From Adiantum capillus-veneris (lineage: Eukaryota > Streptophyta > Polypodiopsida > Polypodiales > Pteridaceae), in assembly GCA_014529385.2 (NCBI GenBank), contig CM043971.1:90161840-90225839 (forward strand): a stretch of DNA of 64,000 nt, read 5' to 3'. The position numbers and the translations under genes were made by a program. This document shows, piece by piece, positions 11,301 through 22,639 of this stretch. Position 1 is the stretch's first letter. Each line of letters begins with the position of its first letter. The notes under the pieces are model-generated. The model saw nothing but the letters and a program-made list of their open reading frames with translations. It did no database searches and was not told the DNA's origin.

Positions 11301-12262
11301 TATACCACTTATAAATCATCCTGCTTTTGATAAATCAATGAAGAGCTCAATTTCTGCGTACATGATTTTTGTCAAAGAGTCCCTAAAAGATCCTATTGTT
11401 TCATCAAATGTAAATGGTAGGAATCAAGAAGAGTTAGAATTGTCTAATTTTCTTAAAGGATTCCAAGATGTGTTCATCGATAATACGGGAACTGAGGCCA
11501 AGGGTGCAAAGGATAGAAAGTCGAAAGGTGGTAATGGTAGGGGTGGCAAAGTTACAGTCCACCACTCTGGGAAAGGTGTACCCTCTACACAAACAGTGTG
11601 TAAAGCACTACAACAATGGTTTCAAGGTATCCTCAATTGACCAGCAAGTCCCCCCTAATCAAAACATTGATGACACAAATTGGGATCCTATTTATCCAAT
11701 ACCACCGATAAATGTGCATGTGTGCACCGTTCATGCCCGTCTACAAATTCTTGATAAGTTGCTTAAGATCCATAATAATTACGCTTGGAATATGGAGCCT
11801 GCAGAAAGAAGAGAAGAGTGTATACGAGAACTCAAATCTATTCTTTCGAGCATTAAAGAGTATATCCCTCTCCACGATATTCAATGTCTGCTTAATATCA
11901 GGGAGGACTACTTTATTGCAACTATTTTTGAAGCTTTTGAGGTGGCCAAAGACTTAATTGATACAAAAGAAGAGTCAAAGGAGTAGTTTTTGGCACTTGA
12001 TCTGCAGACATGTGATAACTTATTTCTTCCTGCTCCTGATGCACTTGTTCTATGTACGAAAAGAGTGGAAGAGGAGAAACCTACTCTTAAAGATGAGGAT
12101 TTTAAGAAGAATATTGTTCAGCTTGGTATCCAATTATTTGGAGTAGACTTTAAGTTAAAGAAGGTAGAAAAGGATGTTGACAAAAGAGAGATGATTGAAT
12201 CATGAAATCTCCTTCAAGAAAAGGTCATTGCCGAGGATGAGTTCCAAAATGTAGGTTCAAGT
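11301..12262 (+). CDS. Unrecognised reading frame after the protease
   Basis: After the protease the frame reaches 'NFLKGFQDVFIDN', which normally introduces reverse transcriptase, but no RT motif follows. Instead a different frame (11468-11983) runs on, and after a single stop continues in the same frame to 12202, about 245 codons in all. It contains 'NWDPIYPIPPINVHVCTVHA', 'LQILDKLLKIHNNYAW', 'RREECIRELKSILSSIKEYI' and, after the stop, 'LDLQTCDNLFLPAPDALVL' and 'LGIQLFGVDFKLKKVEKDVD'. It is charged and probably helical, and no family was recognised. It could be a captured host gene, an extra retroelement ORF, or a deletion junction. Confidence 0.35.
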
Positions 12263-12299
12263 TCATCCTGATCTCCCTTCCTACAATCTTTTTTTAATT

Positions 12300-12730
12300 T
12301 AAAATGTTTGTTATTTATTATTTCTTATTTTTCATATTAAACTCCTTGATAAGAACATTTTTCTTGGGAGAGCTAAAGGCTCTAAAGGGAAAACAATAGA
12401 GGGCACTTCCAAAAGGGATGCCTCCTCCCTGATATACGACTTGCCTACATTGGATAATGCCACCTTCTCTGCTTTTCACATGCAGTGTTCTGAAGATCCT
12501 AAGTTGTAAATATTTTCCCTTAAGATATTTTTCAAGGTTTATGGGGTACACTCCCATTCAAATCAATGTAAGCAAGGTCATGCTACTTGAGAGAGGTGCA
12601 ACACTTCGAATATTTGGGTATGCTGTAGGTCTCAATGCGTCAAGAGTAGGATACTTTCTCTGCTACTCTAACTATGCTGCAACTAAGGAGACAAATGTCA
12701 ACCTCCTTGGGGGGCTATAGAAGAAGAAAG
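12300..12730 (+). other. Weak coding-like stretch of unknown origin
   Basis: Short plus-strand openings such as 'GKTIEGTSKRDASSLIYDLP' (near 12385-12445) read like decayed protein, but no family is recognised. A purine run TTGGGGGGCTATAGAAG near 12707-12723 could be the polypurine tract of the chromovirus; no LTR follows it. Confidence 0.2.
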
Positions 12731-13944
12731 TTTTTGAGATACAGGGATGACATGCCCTGTGTTACCAAAATAATAATAAAATGATATAAATCAACAATAT
12801 TTTGCATAAACATATATTTTTTGAATTTGGATCTTTTAAAAAGAGGTGCAAAGTTTCAAAGTGAAACTGAAGTCTCCATTTGTGGTTGAGCAGCATAATT
12901 GTTTGATCTTATCCTTTGTAGTTTCCTCATATAGAACCATTTAAATATGTCTTTTAGTGTATTGATTCTTCTTTTCCGCCCTTCCTTTCTCGTACATAAA
13001 AAAAAATTAAGTCCTTGCTTGATGGTGAGATTTTTCCATTCCTTGAATATTCCATGTTGCAAGGGGTTTGTTTTGAAAATTATGTCCATGAAGGTAGGAA
13101 ATATGATAAAAAGTTGAAATCTTAGTTGAACTCATAGGATGCAATGTGAAAAACTATCCAGACTTTAAGAAGTAATTGAATACTCACCAGGTAATATGTG
13201 ATGTTTTTAAGACTTTCAAAAAATTGTCGAGCTTCTTCATATTTCCATGCATTTTTTGGCTACATATGGTCTAGCTAGCCCTACTTTTAAAATTGGTTGT
13301 TATGACACAAAGATCCTTCTATCAGTTCCACAATATAGCTTTGACTTGTTTGTTGTCACGGTTTCTCAAAAATCATCTGGCTTTTTCTCCCATTGAAACC
13401 TCTTGCAAGAAGACATCACCCGTCCTTTAAGAGAGACTAGGATATTTTTTTAGATGCACTTGACCACCATGGAAACCCATTTGAGAGAGCAAGACTCACA
13501 TTTTTCCATGTTCTCATCCACAAGTGTACTCGGCTTAATTGAATATGCATAAAAACGATGGAGTTGAAGAAATTAATTCAAGATTATTCAAGGGGAAAAA
13601 TGAAAAGAGAGAAAGAGAGAGAGATATATATATATTTTATTATCCTCCTTGAAGGTCAAATATGACCTATGTTATGGCTGTGATGTAGTATGATGTGATG
13701 TGATATAGTATGTGTATGGCTGATGAGTGACTCTCGATGCTCCAAAATTGTGGTGATGAGAGTCGCAATGGAGAGCCCACACTATGGCTGGGAGAGGAAA
13801 GTGTGTAGGTCTAAGTTATGGCTGAAAATGTGAGAGAAGCAAGTTTGGATGTGACCAAAAGCTGAGCACGCTAGTAGTGTGTGGTACTCATACTCTTGAA
13901 CTTGCATTGAGCATAATGTTCACAATCGATTTGACTCTTCTCCA
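12731..13944. other. No gene seen
   Basis: AT-rich sequence with only short openings on either strand. A minus frame at 12856-13089 is Lys/Arg rich and unrecognised. A small GA/TA simple repeat lies at about 13608-13640. Probably worn transposon sequence. Confidence 0.4.
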
Positions 13945-15265
13945 TTGCCCCAACGCCCTGTCTCGCATCAAAGGGAATGGGAGCTAAGCCGAATGGTTGC
14001 AATAGTGCATATCAAAGGCTTGTCCCTCAAGTTTCTCCAAATATTCCACATGCATGTGCCTTTTCTTGAACTTGAAAAAGTTGTTGCTTTACTTCCCATC
14101 TTCTTCTCTTCTTTTGAATCAATGCCTTGTATGTATGCAAATGGCTTTGATAGTTGTCTTTGTCGATAGTTGCATCAAGCTTTATCAAGGACTTTCGAGC
14201 ATCTTGACATTCTTTATCAAACCACCTTTTGTGTGGTCTATCTTTGTTGATACCATGGAGATGCTTTATGGAAAAGCATTCTTCAGCACAAGAACAAATA
14301 GCTTTCTTGAAAGCTTCCCATTTAGTTTCTAATGGTGCATCATATTGAAGCTTTGTCATCCGTAATTTTTGCTCAACCATTTCAATGTACATTGGTGCCC
14401 GTTTGAAATCCATACATAGTGATACTTTCTCTTTTCTTTGGCTGAGATTATCATGTTTAGTTGCTTCTCCACATGAAAGGTCAATACACAAGGTGCAATG
14501 GTCAGATTCCAGGGACCATTGGCCAAACATAAAACTCTTTATGCGATACATGATGGCTTCGAAGAGTAGCATATAGTCAATCACATTGTCCCCATTATGT
14601 CTCCTACATGTAAATCCATTGGTTCCACTCCACAAAGATACACCATTGGCAATGAGCATACCCGTGCTATTATACATGTGTAAAATTAACTTTCAATAGT
14701 GATCCGTCACTTTCTCATCCATTGAAGTACGATCATCCAAGTGAACTTCCTTAAACTCCCTTGAAATGTATGGCATATCAAATTGTTGAGTATCATGTTG
14801 CAATGTTTTTGTGTGAGCATTCATATCCCCAAATACAATAACATCACCTTCACCTTTGAAATAAGCAATGTCCTCTTTTAAATCAAAAAATGGCTGATAT
14901 CTATCCATGCAAGCATAAAAGGAGGGTCATGATGAGGAATGTAGCAACCGGCTACAAAAAAGGGTGCTCTTTTTGGTTGTCATAATTTTTAGCCATACAT
15001 AACGTTTATACTTGTCATCTTTCACAATTGATACAAAATCTTCCCATCCTTTCTTAACCATAGATGCTACCTCTCCTTGTCCTCTTCGTTGCTTGAGATT
15101 CTTTGACCACATCAATGAATGTACATTGTAATCCTCCAAGCCGTTAATCCTTTGTGTATCAGGCTCCCAAGTTTCAACAAGAAGTACAACATCGACTTTG
15201 CTTGTTATTTCATCAATGCCAACCTCCGTATTTCATGGGTATCCATTACAATTCCAAAAGAATAT
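13945..15265 (-). pseudogene. L1-like LINE ORF2: endonuclease, RT missing
   Basis: Apurinic-type (EEP) endonuclease of a non-LTR retrotransposon, which nicks target DNA to prime reverse transcription. Order on the minus strand: 'FFWNCNGYP' (about 15235-15262), 'VDVVLLVETWEPDTQ' with the catalytic Glu (about 15160-15205), 'VFGDMNAHTK' (about 14805-14840), and 'GQWSLESDHCTL' with the catalytic Asp-His (about 14490-14530). A linker follows ('RWFDKECQDARKSL', 'KKRRRWEVKQQLF'). One or two stops lie between the blocks. Sequence then degrades at about 13945 and no reverse transcriptase is found, so the LINE is cut at its 3' side. It follows ORF1 directly. Confidence 0.8.
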
Positions 15266-15507
15266 TTTCAATCATTACTCGGTCTCATAGATCACGCATC
15301 CGTATTTTCTCGAGGGACTTGCCTTCTCCTTGGGCACATTTTCTTCATTAGAGATCTCCTTGTTTTTATTATTATTTTCCCATATGCCTTGCAACACATA
15401 TTTTGTTGCTTATTAGTGCGCTCTTCACATACAAAACATTTTGTATCCCTCAAATAGATCCAACTATTATCAAGGATAATCTTTCGCTTGGTCTCATCCG
15501 GCATGGT
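15266..15507 (-). pseudogene. LINE ORF1, C-terminal piece
   Basis: The last part of the ORF1 whose other pieces are at 25551-25671 and 25927-26611. It reads from 'MPDETKRKIILDNS' through 'CFVCEERTNKQQNMCCKAYG' to a stop just before ORF2. It is separated from the rest by the Gypsy element at 15508-25550. Removing that element and one ATGGT target copy joins the pieces in frame. Confidence 0.65.
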
Positions 15508-16465
15508 TGTTGGATGGGGAGCGACTCACACACCCATGAAGTGCATGCAAACACTACCTAGATCAACATAATGTCAATCGAGGACACAGATGACACGATA
15601 GGCACACAGAGGAAATCTCTTAAGCTTGTCAGGCTGAGACCATCCTACACATACAACACTCTGAAAGGCCAACTAAACCACAATCAAGAACCTCACTGCT
15701 CTCAACTACACCACCTAGCCACATACACACATACGAAAGGTAACTCACTTAACCATGCCAGATTCATATGAAACTTAAGGAACACCATCCCCTCACTAGG
15801 ATACACCTGTACCTAAGATTCTACACTCAAAACACTCACTCTAAACCCATCTGTGGAAAACGCATAGGATGACAGAGCCGAATTTGGAAAGTGCCCTAAA
15901 CTGAAATTTATGAGTACCTATGCGTAGCTTATGTCGCCACGATTCTATAGACTACTAGCACGTAGAAAACACACATCGTTTGATACACTTACGGCCACAA
16001 ATAGCTCGTAGATGCGTCGGCGTGTGCGCTTCGTCTCGCGTGGAATGCTTGGCGTTTTCGCGTAGCTCTCCTCGAGCCTACAACAATGGTGCAGTCGGAT
16101 CTCCAATGCGTTGAGCAAGCCGGGCGTAGAGAGAGGATGAAGCTCACGCTCACTCTCTTTCTCTCTCACACATAGTAGACGGCAACGCTAAGTTTTGATT
16201 ATGATAAAAGTCCTCTTTACAAAATGACCTAGGTACCTTATATACTAAGGCTACCTTAGGTTTAACCAAAAATGGGGTTGAAAGGGTCAAATGGCTTTGT
16301 ATTTACAATCTGGAAGTGCCATTGCACCCCGGCTTCTGAAACTAGAATAACTACTCATTACAAACGACGTTTATAGCCATAATCCGCAGCATTTCGTAAC
16401 TCGCAAAAGATAAGACTTTGGTATGAAACTTGAGTTATGTTGTGTTGTTGACCCTGCGGTCAACA
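15508..16465 (-). repeat. 3' LTR of the 10-kb Gypsy element
   Basis: 958 bp; on the coding strand it starts TGTTGACCGC and ends CAACA. A TATA box (TATATAAGG on the minus strand, 16237-16245) lies in the first third. It has 7 more bases (CAAAAAT, near 16268) than the other LTR. Confidence 0.93.
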
Positions 16466-16466
16466 T

Positions 16467-16482
16467 TCCCCCCTTCCGCGTT
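16467..16482 (-). other. Polypurine tract
   Basis: GCGGAAGGGGGGAA on the minus strand, ending directly at the TGTTGACC start of the 3' LTR. This is the primer for plus-strand synthesis and fixes the LTR edge. Confidence 0.88.
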
Positions 16483-18187
16483 CATGTCGTCCCCGACATG
16501 ACCTAATTGTCGATGGCGATGTGGTCTTTGCTGTCATTTTGGCTTCATCTGTTGCACTACTTGTAACTTTGTCGAACCACAACAAGAACTATGATCCATT
16601 AGAGCGGACGTCTATCATCGTAACCATTCATCTTTTGAGATCCTCTGATTACTTTTATGCCTGCTCTTCTTCATTGGTAACTTCTTTGTTCCTGTGCAAT
16701 CATGTTGTTAGTGTTGTCTGCAGCTTTGTCATCGTAGGCCATTCTTCGACTCGCCATTGAGGAGAAGTATGGTATTATCTGAAATTGGTGCTCCAATTCA
16801 TTTGTCAATTGATTTGAGTAGCATTTCCTTATTGTTGATGTAGAAGGAATATGTACAAGAGGATGGTGATAGGTGTCTTTAGATTAGGGTCTAAAACCTG
16901 GATGACCAAAGGGAAAAAACCCCGTCGGAAAAAAAAGCCTTTGGTATACGCTCTTATTGGAGTTTAGCAGTTGAACGTGAAGTACATGTTCATGAAAGGT
17001 GAGTGCTTGGGTGAAACATGGAAAGAGTGCCTGATGCAAGTGCCAATTATGGGACACTCTATATGCATATGAGAAATTTGTCAACAAAAGCATGCAATGT
17101 GAAAGAAGGAGATGATGGGTGTTTCGAGGAATAAATGTAGCACATGTGACATCAAAAGATGTCTCAATAGCTTCCACCTTTCCAAGAAGGGTTTCGATGT
17201 AGAAGTTTCTCCACTCGTATCTCACTGTGCTCAGTACGTGAGTGTCTTTTGGACCTTCTCCTTCACTTCACCAGACTTAAGTACTTAGACTTCGACTCTT
17301 TTGCTCACCTATACCAGCATGAGCGACACAACGTAAATATGCTCAACTCTTCCAGCTTGAGCAGTACCTAGAATAGCTAAGACGCTTAGACCATGGAGAA
17401 TATTACTTGAAGCTTTGGGACTAACACCTCACTCATTTTGTGGCTTAGCTACTCGACTCTGACTTGTATGACTTGTCAATTTCATGTTGACACTACTTTG
17501 TGATAAGTTCTTCGGCTGTTGTAGTGGCTGCTGAGACATACTTCGTGAAGTTTCATCGTTTCCCTGTACCTTCTTCTCTTTGTAGTGCTCAGGCCTCTCG
17601 TCAGTCTTTTCTTCATGTGGATTATGGAATTTTTATTTTTTCTTAATAATAAACAAAGAAAATCTTAAAAAAACTCAATCAAAAGAAAAATCATTTAAAT
17701 AGAAATCTAAATGCTATGTACACTATACACATGTCCCTAGGGGCTCACATATGGATTTTGTCCCCATACTCCTCTGTAACACTACTATGAGGGCATATAC
17801 TCTAAATTTTGTCAAAAAATTATCACAATAAAACGCAAAAATTCAATGCATCTCACAAAACATTGCCCTCTAATAGTCATAATGTTAGGTTCGCATTCAG
17901 AATGCCTCCCCCCTTCCTATTTGGAGTCATCCTTTACAACAAGGTATCGCAAAGGGTATGTGTTGTGCCTGGTCAATTAAAAGTTGTGCCTATGCAGGCC
18001 TTGTAATGTAGCCCTATTATGCATACACAGTCAATGCATGGAAAAGATTTATGTTGTGCAAGATGTGGGTATAAGCAATTTGCTTATTAGCATTTGTTGG
18101 CGAGGCTTCCTATTCTAAGCAATATAATGGTCTTTGAAGCTCTTGTATCGTTTCTTGATTGAAGCGACTTGACCTCTTCTAACTGTA
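16483..18187 (-). other. Long 3' non-coding region of the Gypsy element
   Basis: About 1.7 kb between the last reading frame and the polypurine tract, where polymerase genes would be in an autonomous element. Only short openings occur (for example 16884-17225 minus) and none resembles a retroelement enzyme. Much of it is shared with 48640-50620 in the related plus-strand element, so it is a conserved part of the family. A hairpin GACATC-AAAA-GATGTC lies at 17152-17167, with arms like those of the leader palindromes. Confidence 0.7.
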
Positions 18188-19255
18188 CTATAATCGCAAA
18201 AAGAATTGTAAGAATTCAAGCGGCGATGCACTGACAGCAGTTTTGTTGTTCTTCTTTGGGACCCATTTCTTTGCGATTATTGGTTGTTTTGTTGCTGGCT
18301 CTCGTTTGGGAACCCATACTTGCCCGTGCTTCGTTTGTGTTTGAAGAGACTTCTTTGGGATCCACCATTTTGTTGTGTGAGTCGACAATGGTATTTGCTT
18401 CGGCCCTTGTACGCTTGGTTGGTGACGGGATTCAGGCTTTGAAAGTTGATATTGTGGTTGTTTTGGAATCCAAATGAATTCCTGACTTTTTTGTGCTTGA
18501 ATCAACTTCTTTGGAGGCCAAACCTGAGTTGTGAAAGCTTGCGACTTTGTGATATTCTTTCCCATTCGTGCATGCTTTCCTTGTTTCTGTTTTGGTGTTG
18601 GATCTTGTGATTTGTCATTAGAAATCTTTGTCTTCTTGATCCATATCTGTTTTTGGCCAATCTGGCTTTTTGGTATCCAGATTTGTCGAGCTTTTTTGAT
18701 TTGACTTGTTGTCCTGTTCTTTTGACCTGTCATGGTTGTTGCTGAAGGGGTTGGTGATAGTGATGGCCTGAGTTGATGATAGGGGATGTCGTAAGATTCA
18801 TCACTATCACTACTATCCTCAGCAAGGTTGACTTCTTGTACTTTCCCTTGATTTTTTGGCTGGTAGTGGAAAGTTACTGTCTGTTTGCTCGTGGGTGGTA
18901 GTTTCTTGGAGGACTCTTCTAGCCCATTGATTAGAGCATTGTTAGCTTGTTGCTTTGGTCTCATTCCTCCTAGCTGAGTCTTTGCATCCTTATTAGGAGC
19001 CATGTATGAGGATTCTTGTGGTGGCTGTGTCTTCACTGAGGACTTTGGAATCCACTTTTGATGCACTTTATTTGTGTAGCGATGACATTGATTCCCGGGT
19101 CGTTGATCTTCTTGAAGCTCGAAGTGTTCTATAGAGTCATAGAACTCGTCGTCTTCTTCATCTTTTAATTCTCCACATTTCTTTGTGTGCTCCTTATTTC
19201 GAGAGCTTGTTGATGTCTGGTTCTCTTGGTTTTCTTGGATTACACTCACTGCAAA
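18188..19255 (-). CDS. Trp-Pro-Lys repeat domain following the protease
   Basis: About 354 codons, open throughout, in the same frame as the protease ORF and separated from it by one TAG stop. The N-terminal third is acidic (DEEDDEFYDSIEHFEL). The rest is basic and Gln rich and carries eight short W-(I/V/P)-(P/K)-K motifs: KWIPK, IWIPK, IWIKK, VWPPK, IWIPK, WWIPK, VWVPK and KWVPK, at fairly even intervals. The composition suggests nucleic-acid or Gag-RNA binding; this is inference. No enzyme motif is present. Similar WVPK phrases occur in some plant Gag proteins. Confidence 0.65.
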   Translation of the reverse strand, partial: FAVSVIQENQENQTSTSSRNKEHTKKCGELKDEEDDEFYDSIEHFELQEDQRPGNQCHRYTNKVHQKWIPKSSVKTQPPQESSYMAPNKDAKTQLGGMRPKQQANNALINGLEESSKKLPPTSKQTVTFHYQPKNQGKVQEVNLAEDSSDSDESYDIPYHQLRPSLSPTPSATTMTGQKNRTTSQIKKARQIWIPKSQIGQKQIWIKKTKISNDKSQDPTPKQKQGKHARMGKNITKSQAFTTQVWPPKKLIQAQKSQEFIWIPKQPQYQLSKPESRHQPSVQGPKQIPLSTHTTKWWIPKKSLQTQTKHGQVWVPKREPATKQPIIAKKWVPKKNNKTAVSASPLEFLQFFLRL

Positions 19256-20635
19256 CTAAGGAACGACATCATAGCCATTTTCATCACAAAACTTTGTTAT
19301 GGGAGCATCCTCCACGGCGCACACGTCCAAAGTAGCCAAGATGTGTTCCCATCCAAAAGGATCTAACTCTTCTTCAGGAAATGGTTCTGGGATATAGTCC
19401 ATATCCTCTATAACCTGTTCTAGGATACATTCCTCACGTTTCAAGCTACCACATTGTGAAGCTCCACACATCCACAGCTCTTTAGGCTTACCTAACCAAG
19501 CTGGAAGTTCTGATCCTGCTACTGTGGCGGAATCAAACTCCTCGACCGGTGTTCTTGTCACATCCCTATAGCTATGGTCCCTCAAGTTTACCTTTGTTAT
19601 GGTTTTCATATGTCTCAGGTATATATGGTCATAACCCCAATCTTGGACCATTTTCAATTGTTGCATGAATGGTCTTCCCAAAATGATGTCATAGTTGTTC
19701 TTCTTGCCAAAGTCAACAACAGCAAAAGTGTGTTCATATTCAATGCCACAAGAAGTAACAAGTACTTTTTCTAGCAGTCCTAGGGGCTTTTCCTTGTGTC
19801 CGTCTGCAAGCTGCACGGTCATTCGTGTGGATCTCAAGGTAGGTTTTCCCCACTTTTTCCAAACCTCTTTGGTTGCAATGGCCACACTAGCTCCACTGTC
19901 AAGGATTGCCATGGTTTTTACATTATTGAATTCCATAGGAAGGGTGGTGTTTCCATCTTCTCCCTCATAATACTCGCCTACCTTGTTTAATGGCACTGGC
20001 CTAGTATTTAGTTGAGGCATTTCAAGCTCTTTGATGCTTTCCTCGATTCGAGTCATTGGGGTTTTTACACCAAATTTCTCTAGACACTTACCCACATTAG
20101 CCCACATGTTTGGTCTTATTATGAGAAACTCGGCTAACATTATTGTACAGGTGGCTGGGGTAGATAGAATATCTACTAGCCCCTTTGAATCGATGGCCTT
20201 GTTAGGAGACAGTCTCTGTGATGGGACTGCAACCACATCTGACTTGGTTTCGTACTCTCCCATGTAGGATGGTAGTGTTCTTAGCGAATGGGGTTGACTA
20301 TCCATAGATTGTACAAATCCTTTGTCGCCCCAACACGATTGCACGTCTAGATTCATTTGAGATCCTGTCGCAAATTCCTCTATTGGTGGTAGATACACTC
20401 CTCGTTCATCACCAGTCTTGTCTACTCGTCTTCTTAGGTCATCGGCTTCATTGGCCTCTCTGACTTGTTTCCACAATTCATCAAGACCATCTATCTCTTT
20501 ACAATCCTCGGGTATATCTTGGTGAAATCCCTCGGAAGAGTTATCCGTGGTATTCAGTACTATCCTTGGTTCTAATGCTGGGTCTTTGAGTTTTGGTCTG
20601 TGCTTATGACTAGAATCTGGCTCTTTTAGTTCCTA
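19256..20635 (-). CDS. Gypsy aspartic protease ORF
   Basis: Retropepsin-like protease of the 10-kb element. The active-site loop 'MAILDSGASVAIATK' lies at about 19876-19920; the second block 'YDIILGRPFMQQLKMVQDWG' at about 19634-19693 is the usual ILGRxxL region. A conserved 'AFAVVDFGKKNN'-like strand precedes it. About 130 residues before the active site and 120 after it are of unknown role. The frame is open from the stop at 20633 to the TAG at 19256 and stays in phase with the frames on both sides, suggesting one original polyprotein. Confidence 0.85.
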
Positions 20636-20941
20636 GTTTGGTGGGATTACTTGTGTAGGCATGACACGGATCACATCCTCAGGTTTTGCAACTGGTGGTT
20701 CTAGTAAAGCTTGGGCTGTTTGAATCATTTTCTTGCACATTTCAAACCTTTGCTTTTCTAGTTCCGCATAGGGATATGTCATCCACCTTTGTTCTTGGGT
20801 TTGGTTGTTTTTGAGCCTCGCATCATAGGCTTTCAAGAGGGCATCTAATGTCTCATTAACCTTCTCTGCCAACACAGATCCTCCTGAACTAGCACTTCTC
20901 GGTTTCTCATCCGTGGATGGTTCTTCTAGAGGTTTAACCAT
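20633..20941 (-). pseudogene. Gag-protease spacer frame
   Basis: An open frame of 102 codons in phase with the protease ORF, separated from it by one TAG. It reads 'EKVNETLDALLKAYDARLKN' and 'LEKQRFEMCKKMIQTAQALL', strongly helical. It probably links Gag to protease. Confidence 0.5.
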
Positions 20942-20969
20942 CTGTGTAAAAGAATGTGCCTCCTTTTCC

Positions 20970-21518
20970 TCATGTTGTTTTATCTTCAGTAAGCTTCTCA
21001 GCTAGGGATTTTTCCTCTCGTTCCTTGCGTGCTTTCATCCTAGTCTTTCTAGCTTTCCAACTATTTCGTTTGCTCTTGGTTTTCTGACTAGATGCGTCTC
21101 TCTTTGGTCCATCATTTGTCTTTGGACTCGTGTCACTTTCCGTGTTCTTTGTCTCTGGATTCTCATCATCTTTCTTTTGAGCTTGTGCTCTCGTAACCAC
21201 TTGAACTGGTACAACATTTTCATTTTCTGAGATACTAGGGAGCTGAACAATCCCTGATACATTTGTTGTGATTTTCCTGATTTGGTTCGGTTTTTTCGGG
21301 CAATCGGGGATCAAGTGAGTGATGCCACACTCAAGACAATAGGCATTTACTTCAATGATCTCCGTATGAGGACATTGTTTGACCAAGTGGTTGTCATGAC
21401 TTTTGTGACAATCTGTCTCTGGTTGAGGAGATTCTTTTAGCATTTTCTCTTGGCTATAAGCAAGCTTTGACCTAGATAAGCTGCTATTTGCAATGAATCG
21501 CAATGTCCTTTCGTCCAT
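20970..21518 (-). pseudogene. Gag C-terminal part with zinc knuckles
   Basis: 'CHKSHDNHLVKQC' (about 21370-21410) and 'CLECGITHLIPDC' (about 21300-21340) are two adjacent Cys/His knuckles; the second is CX2CX3HX4C, one residue shorter than the standard spacing. A Lys/Arg-rich tail follows. These bind the element's RNA. The frame differs from its neighbours, so at least one frameshift lies on each side. Confidence 0.7.
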
Positions 21519-22500
21519 TTCATACCTTTTTCTTTAGACTGAAACCGAGGAGGTGGAGGTTGTACAGGCCTCACCACTCCATGTGTTTCTCTCACATTTT
21601 GTTTCTCCGAAGGGTAGTACTCCCTTTGGTTGCTATATCACATTGTAGCTGGTACTGGCGTTGGTTTATTTGATGCTTCCATCATTGGCATATATCTCAT
21701 GTCTACCTGCATTCTAGCACCTGGCAGCGGAGGTTGTTATCCTAAGACAAGCTATGGCCTTAAAACTCCTACTGGTCTTGGCGCATTCCCCGTAATGTAT
21801 CTAGGTGGAGTAGGTGCTTCTGGAACAGGTTGTACATACCTCTCCCTAGAATTTTCCATGCTATAATATCACTCTTCCCCCGTATGGTTCGTCCATTTTC
21901 TCTCAATTTCACACCACTTCAGCTCTCCCGAATCAGACCTTACAAGAGGAATCAACCTCTTGACCAAGTCGTCGATAAGCTTTTCTTGATCAATAGGTGC
22001 CGTTGGCTTGGCAATGGACTCACTTATCTGTGAAACACTGTGCTGAGAGGATGTGTCATCTCTTTGACTCTTTAAGTCCGTTTCTTTGTAGGCCTCACAG
22101 TTATCCACTAGATAAAGAGCTTCTTTGATCAACTTGTTTAGCGTCATCCTCCGTATCATATGCAGATCCTTCTGAAGGCCCGCATCTCTCATTCCCTGGA
22201 TAAAGATCAACATCAGTCGTGCTTGCGTAGGTACTTCTGCTCTCGGACAGAGCTTAACATATCTCTTGAGTCGTAATGATGCTTTGCGTACTGATTCATC
22301 CTCTTTCTATTTGAATCTATGGATTTGCAAGACCGTATTGTGAGCAATGCCTTTTGGCAAGAATTCTTCAATAAACTCCTCAAACAGCTCATCTAGGGTC
22401 TCAAAATCCCATTTTTCCACCAAGTCGAACCATGTAGCTGCATCATCTTCTAGAGTCAATCCAAATCCCGCAAACTGATCCGATACCGTTTGTGAAAGTT
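21519..22500 (-). pseudogene. Gag capsid domain
   Basis: Read from right to left: 'FAGFGLTLEDDAATWFDLV', 'TLDELFEEFIEEFLPKGIA', one stop, then 'SLRLKRYVKLCPRAEVPT', 'QGMRDAGLQKDLHMIRRMTL' and 'LIKEALYLVDNCEAYKET'. This is the retrotransposon Gag capsid fold. A Pro-rich spacer follows at 21520-21870. The N-terminal third of a normal Gag is not recognisable; the palindrome array begins just upstream. Confidence 0.75.
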
Positions 22501-22639
22501 ATGGCCTAAACAGTGAATTGCAGTTTAGAATGATCAAAATGAGTCCAAATTCAATTTTGAAATTTTTTTTGGGATCTGTGTGCCACTGTGAACACTTTTG
22601 TATGGTCAAAATTACAGTTGGACCCTAAAACTGGCGTAG

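Noticed and set aside
19574-20267. Plus-strand frames over the Gypsy protease
   Set aside because: They are shadows of the open minus-strand protease frame, which carries real motifs.
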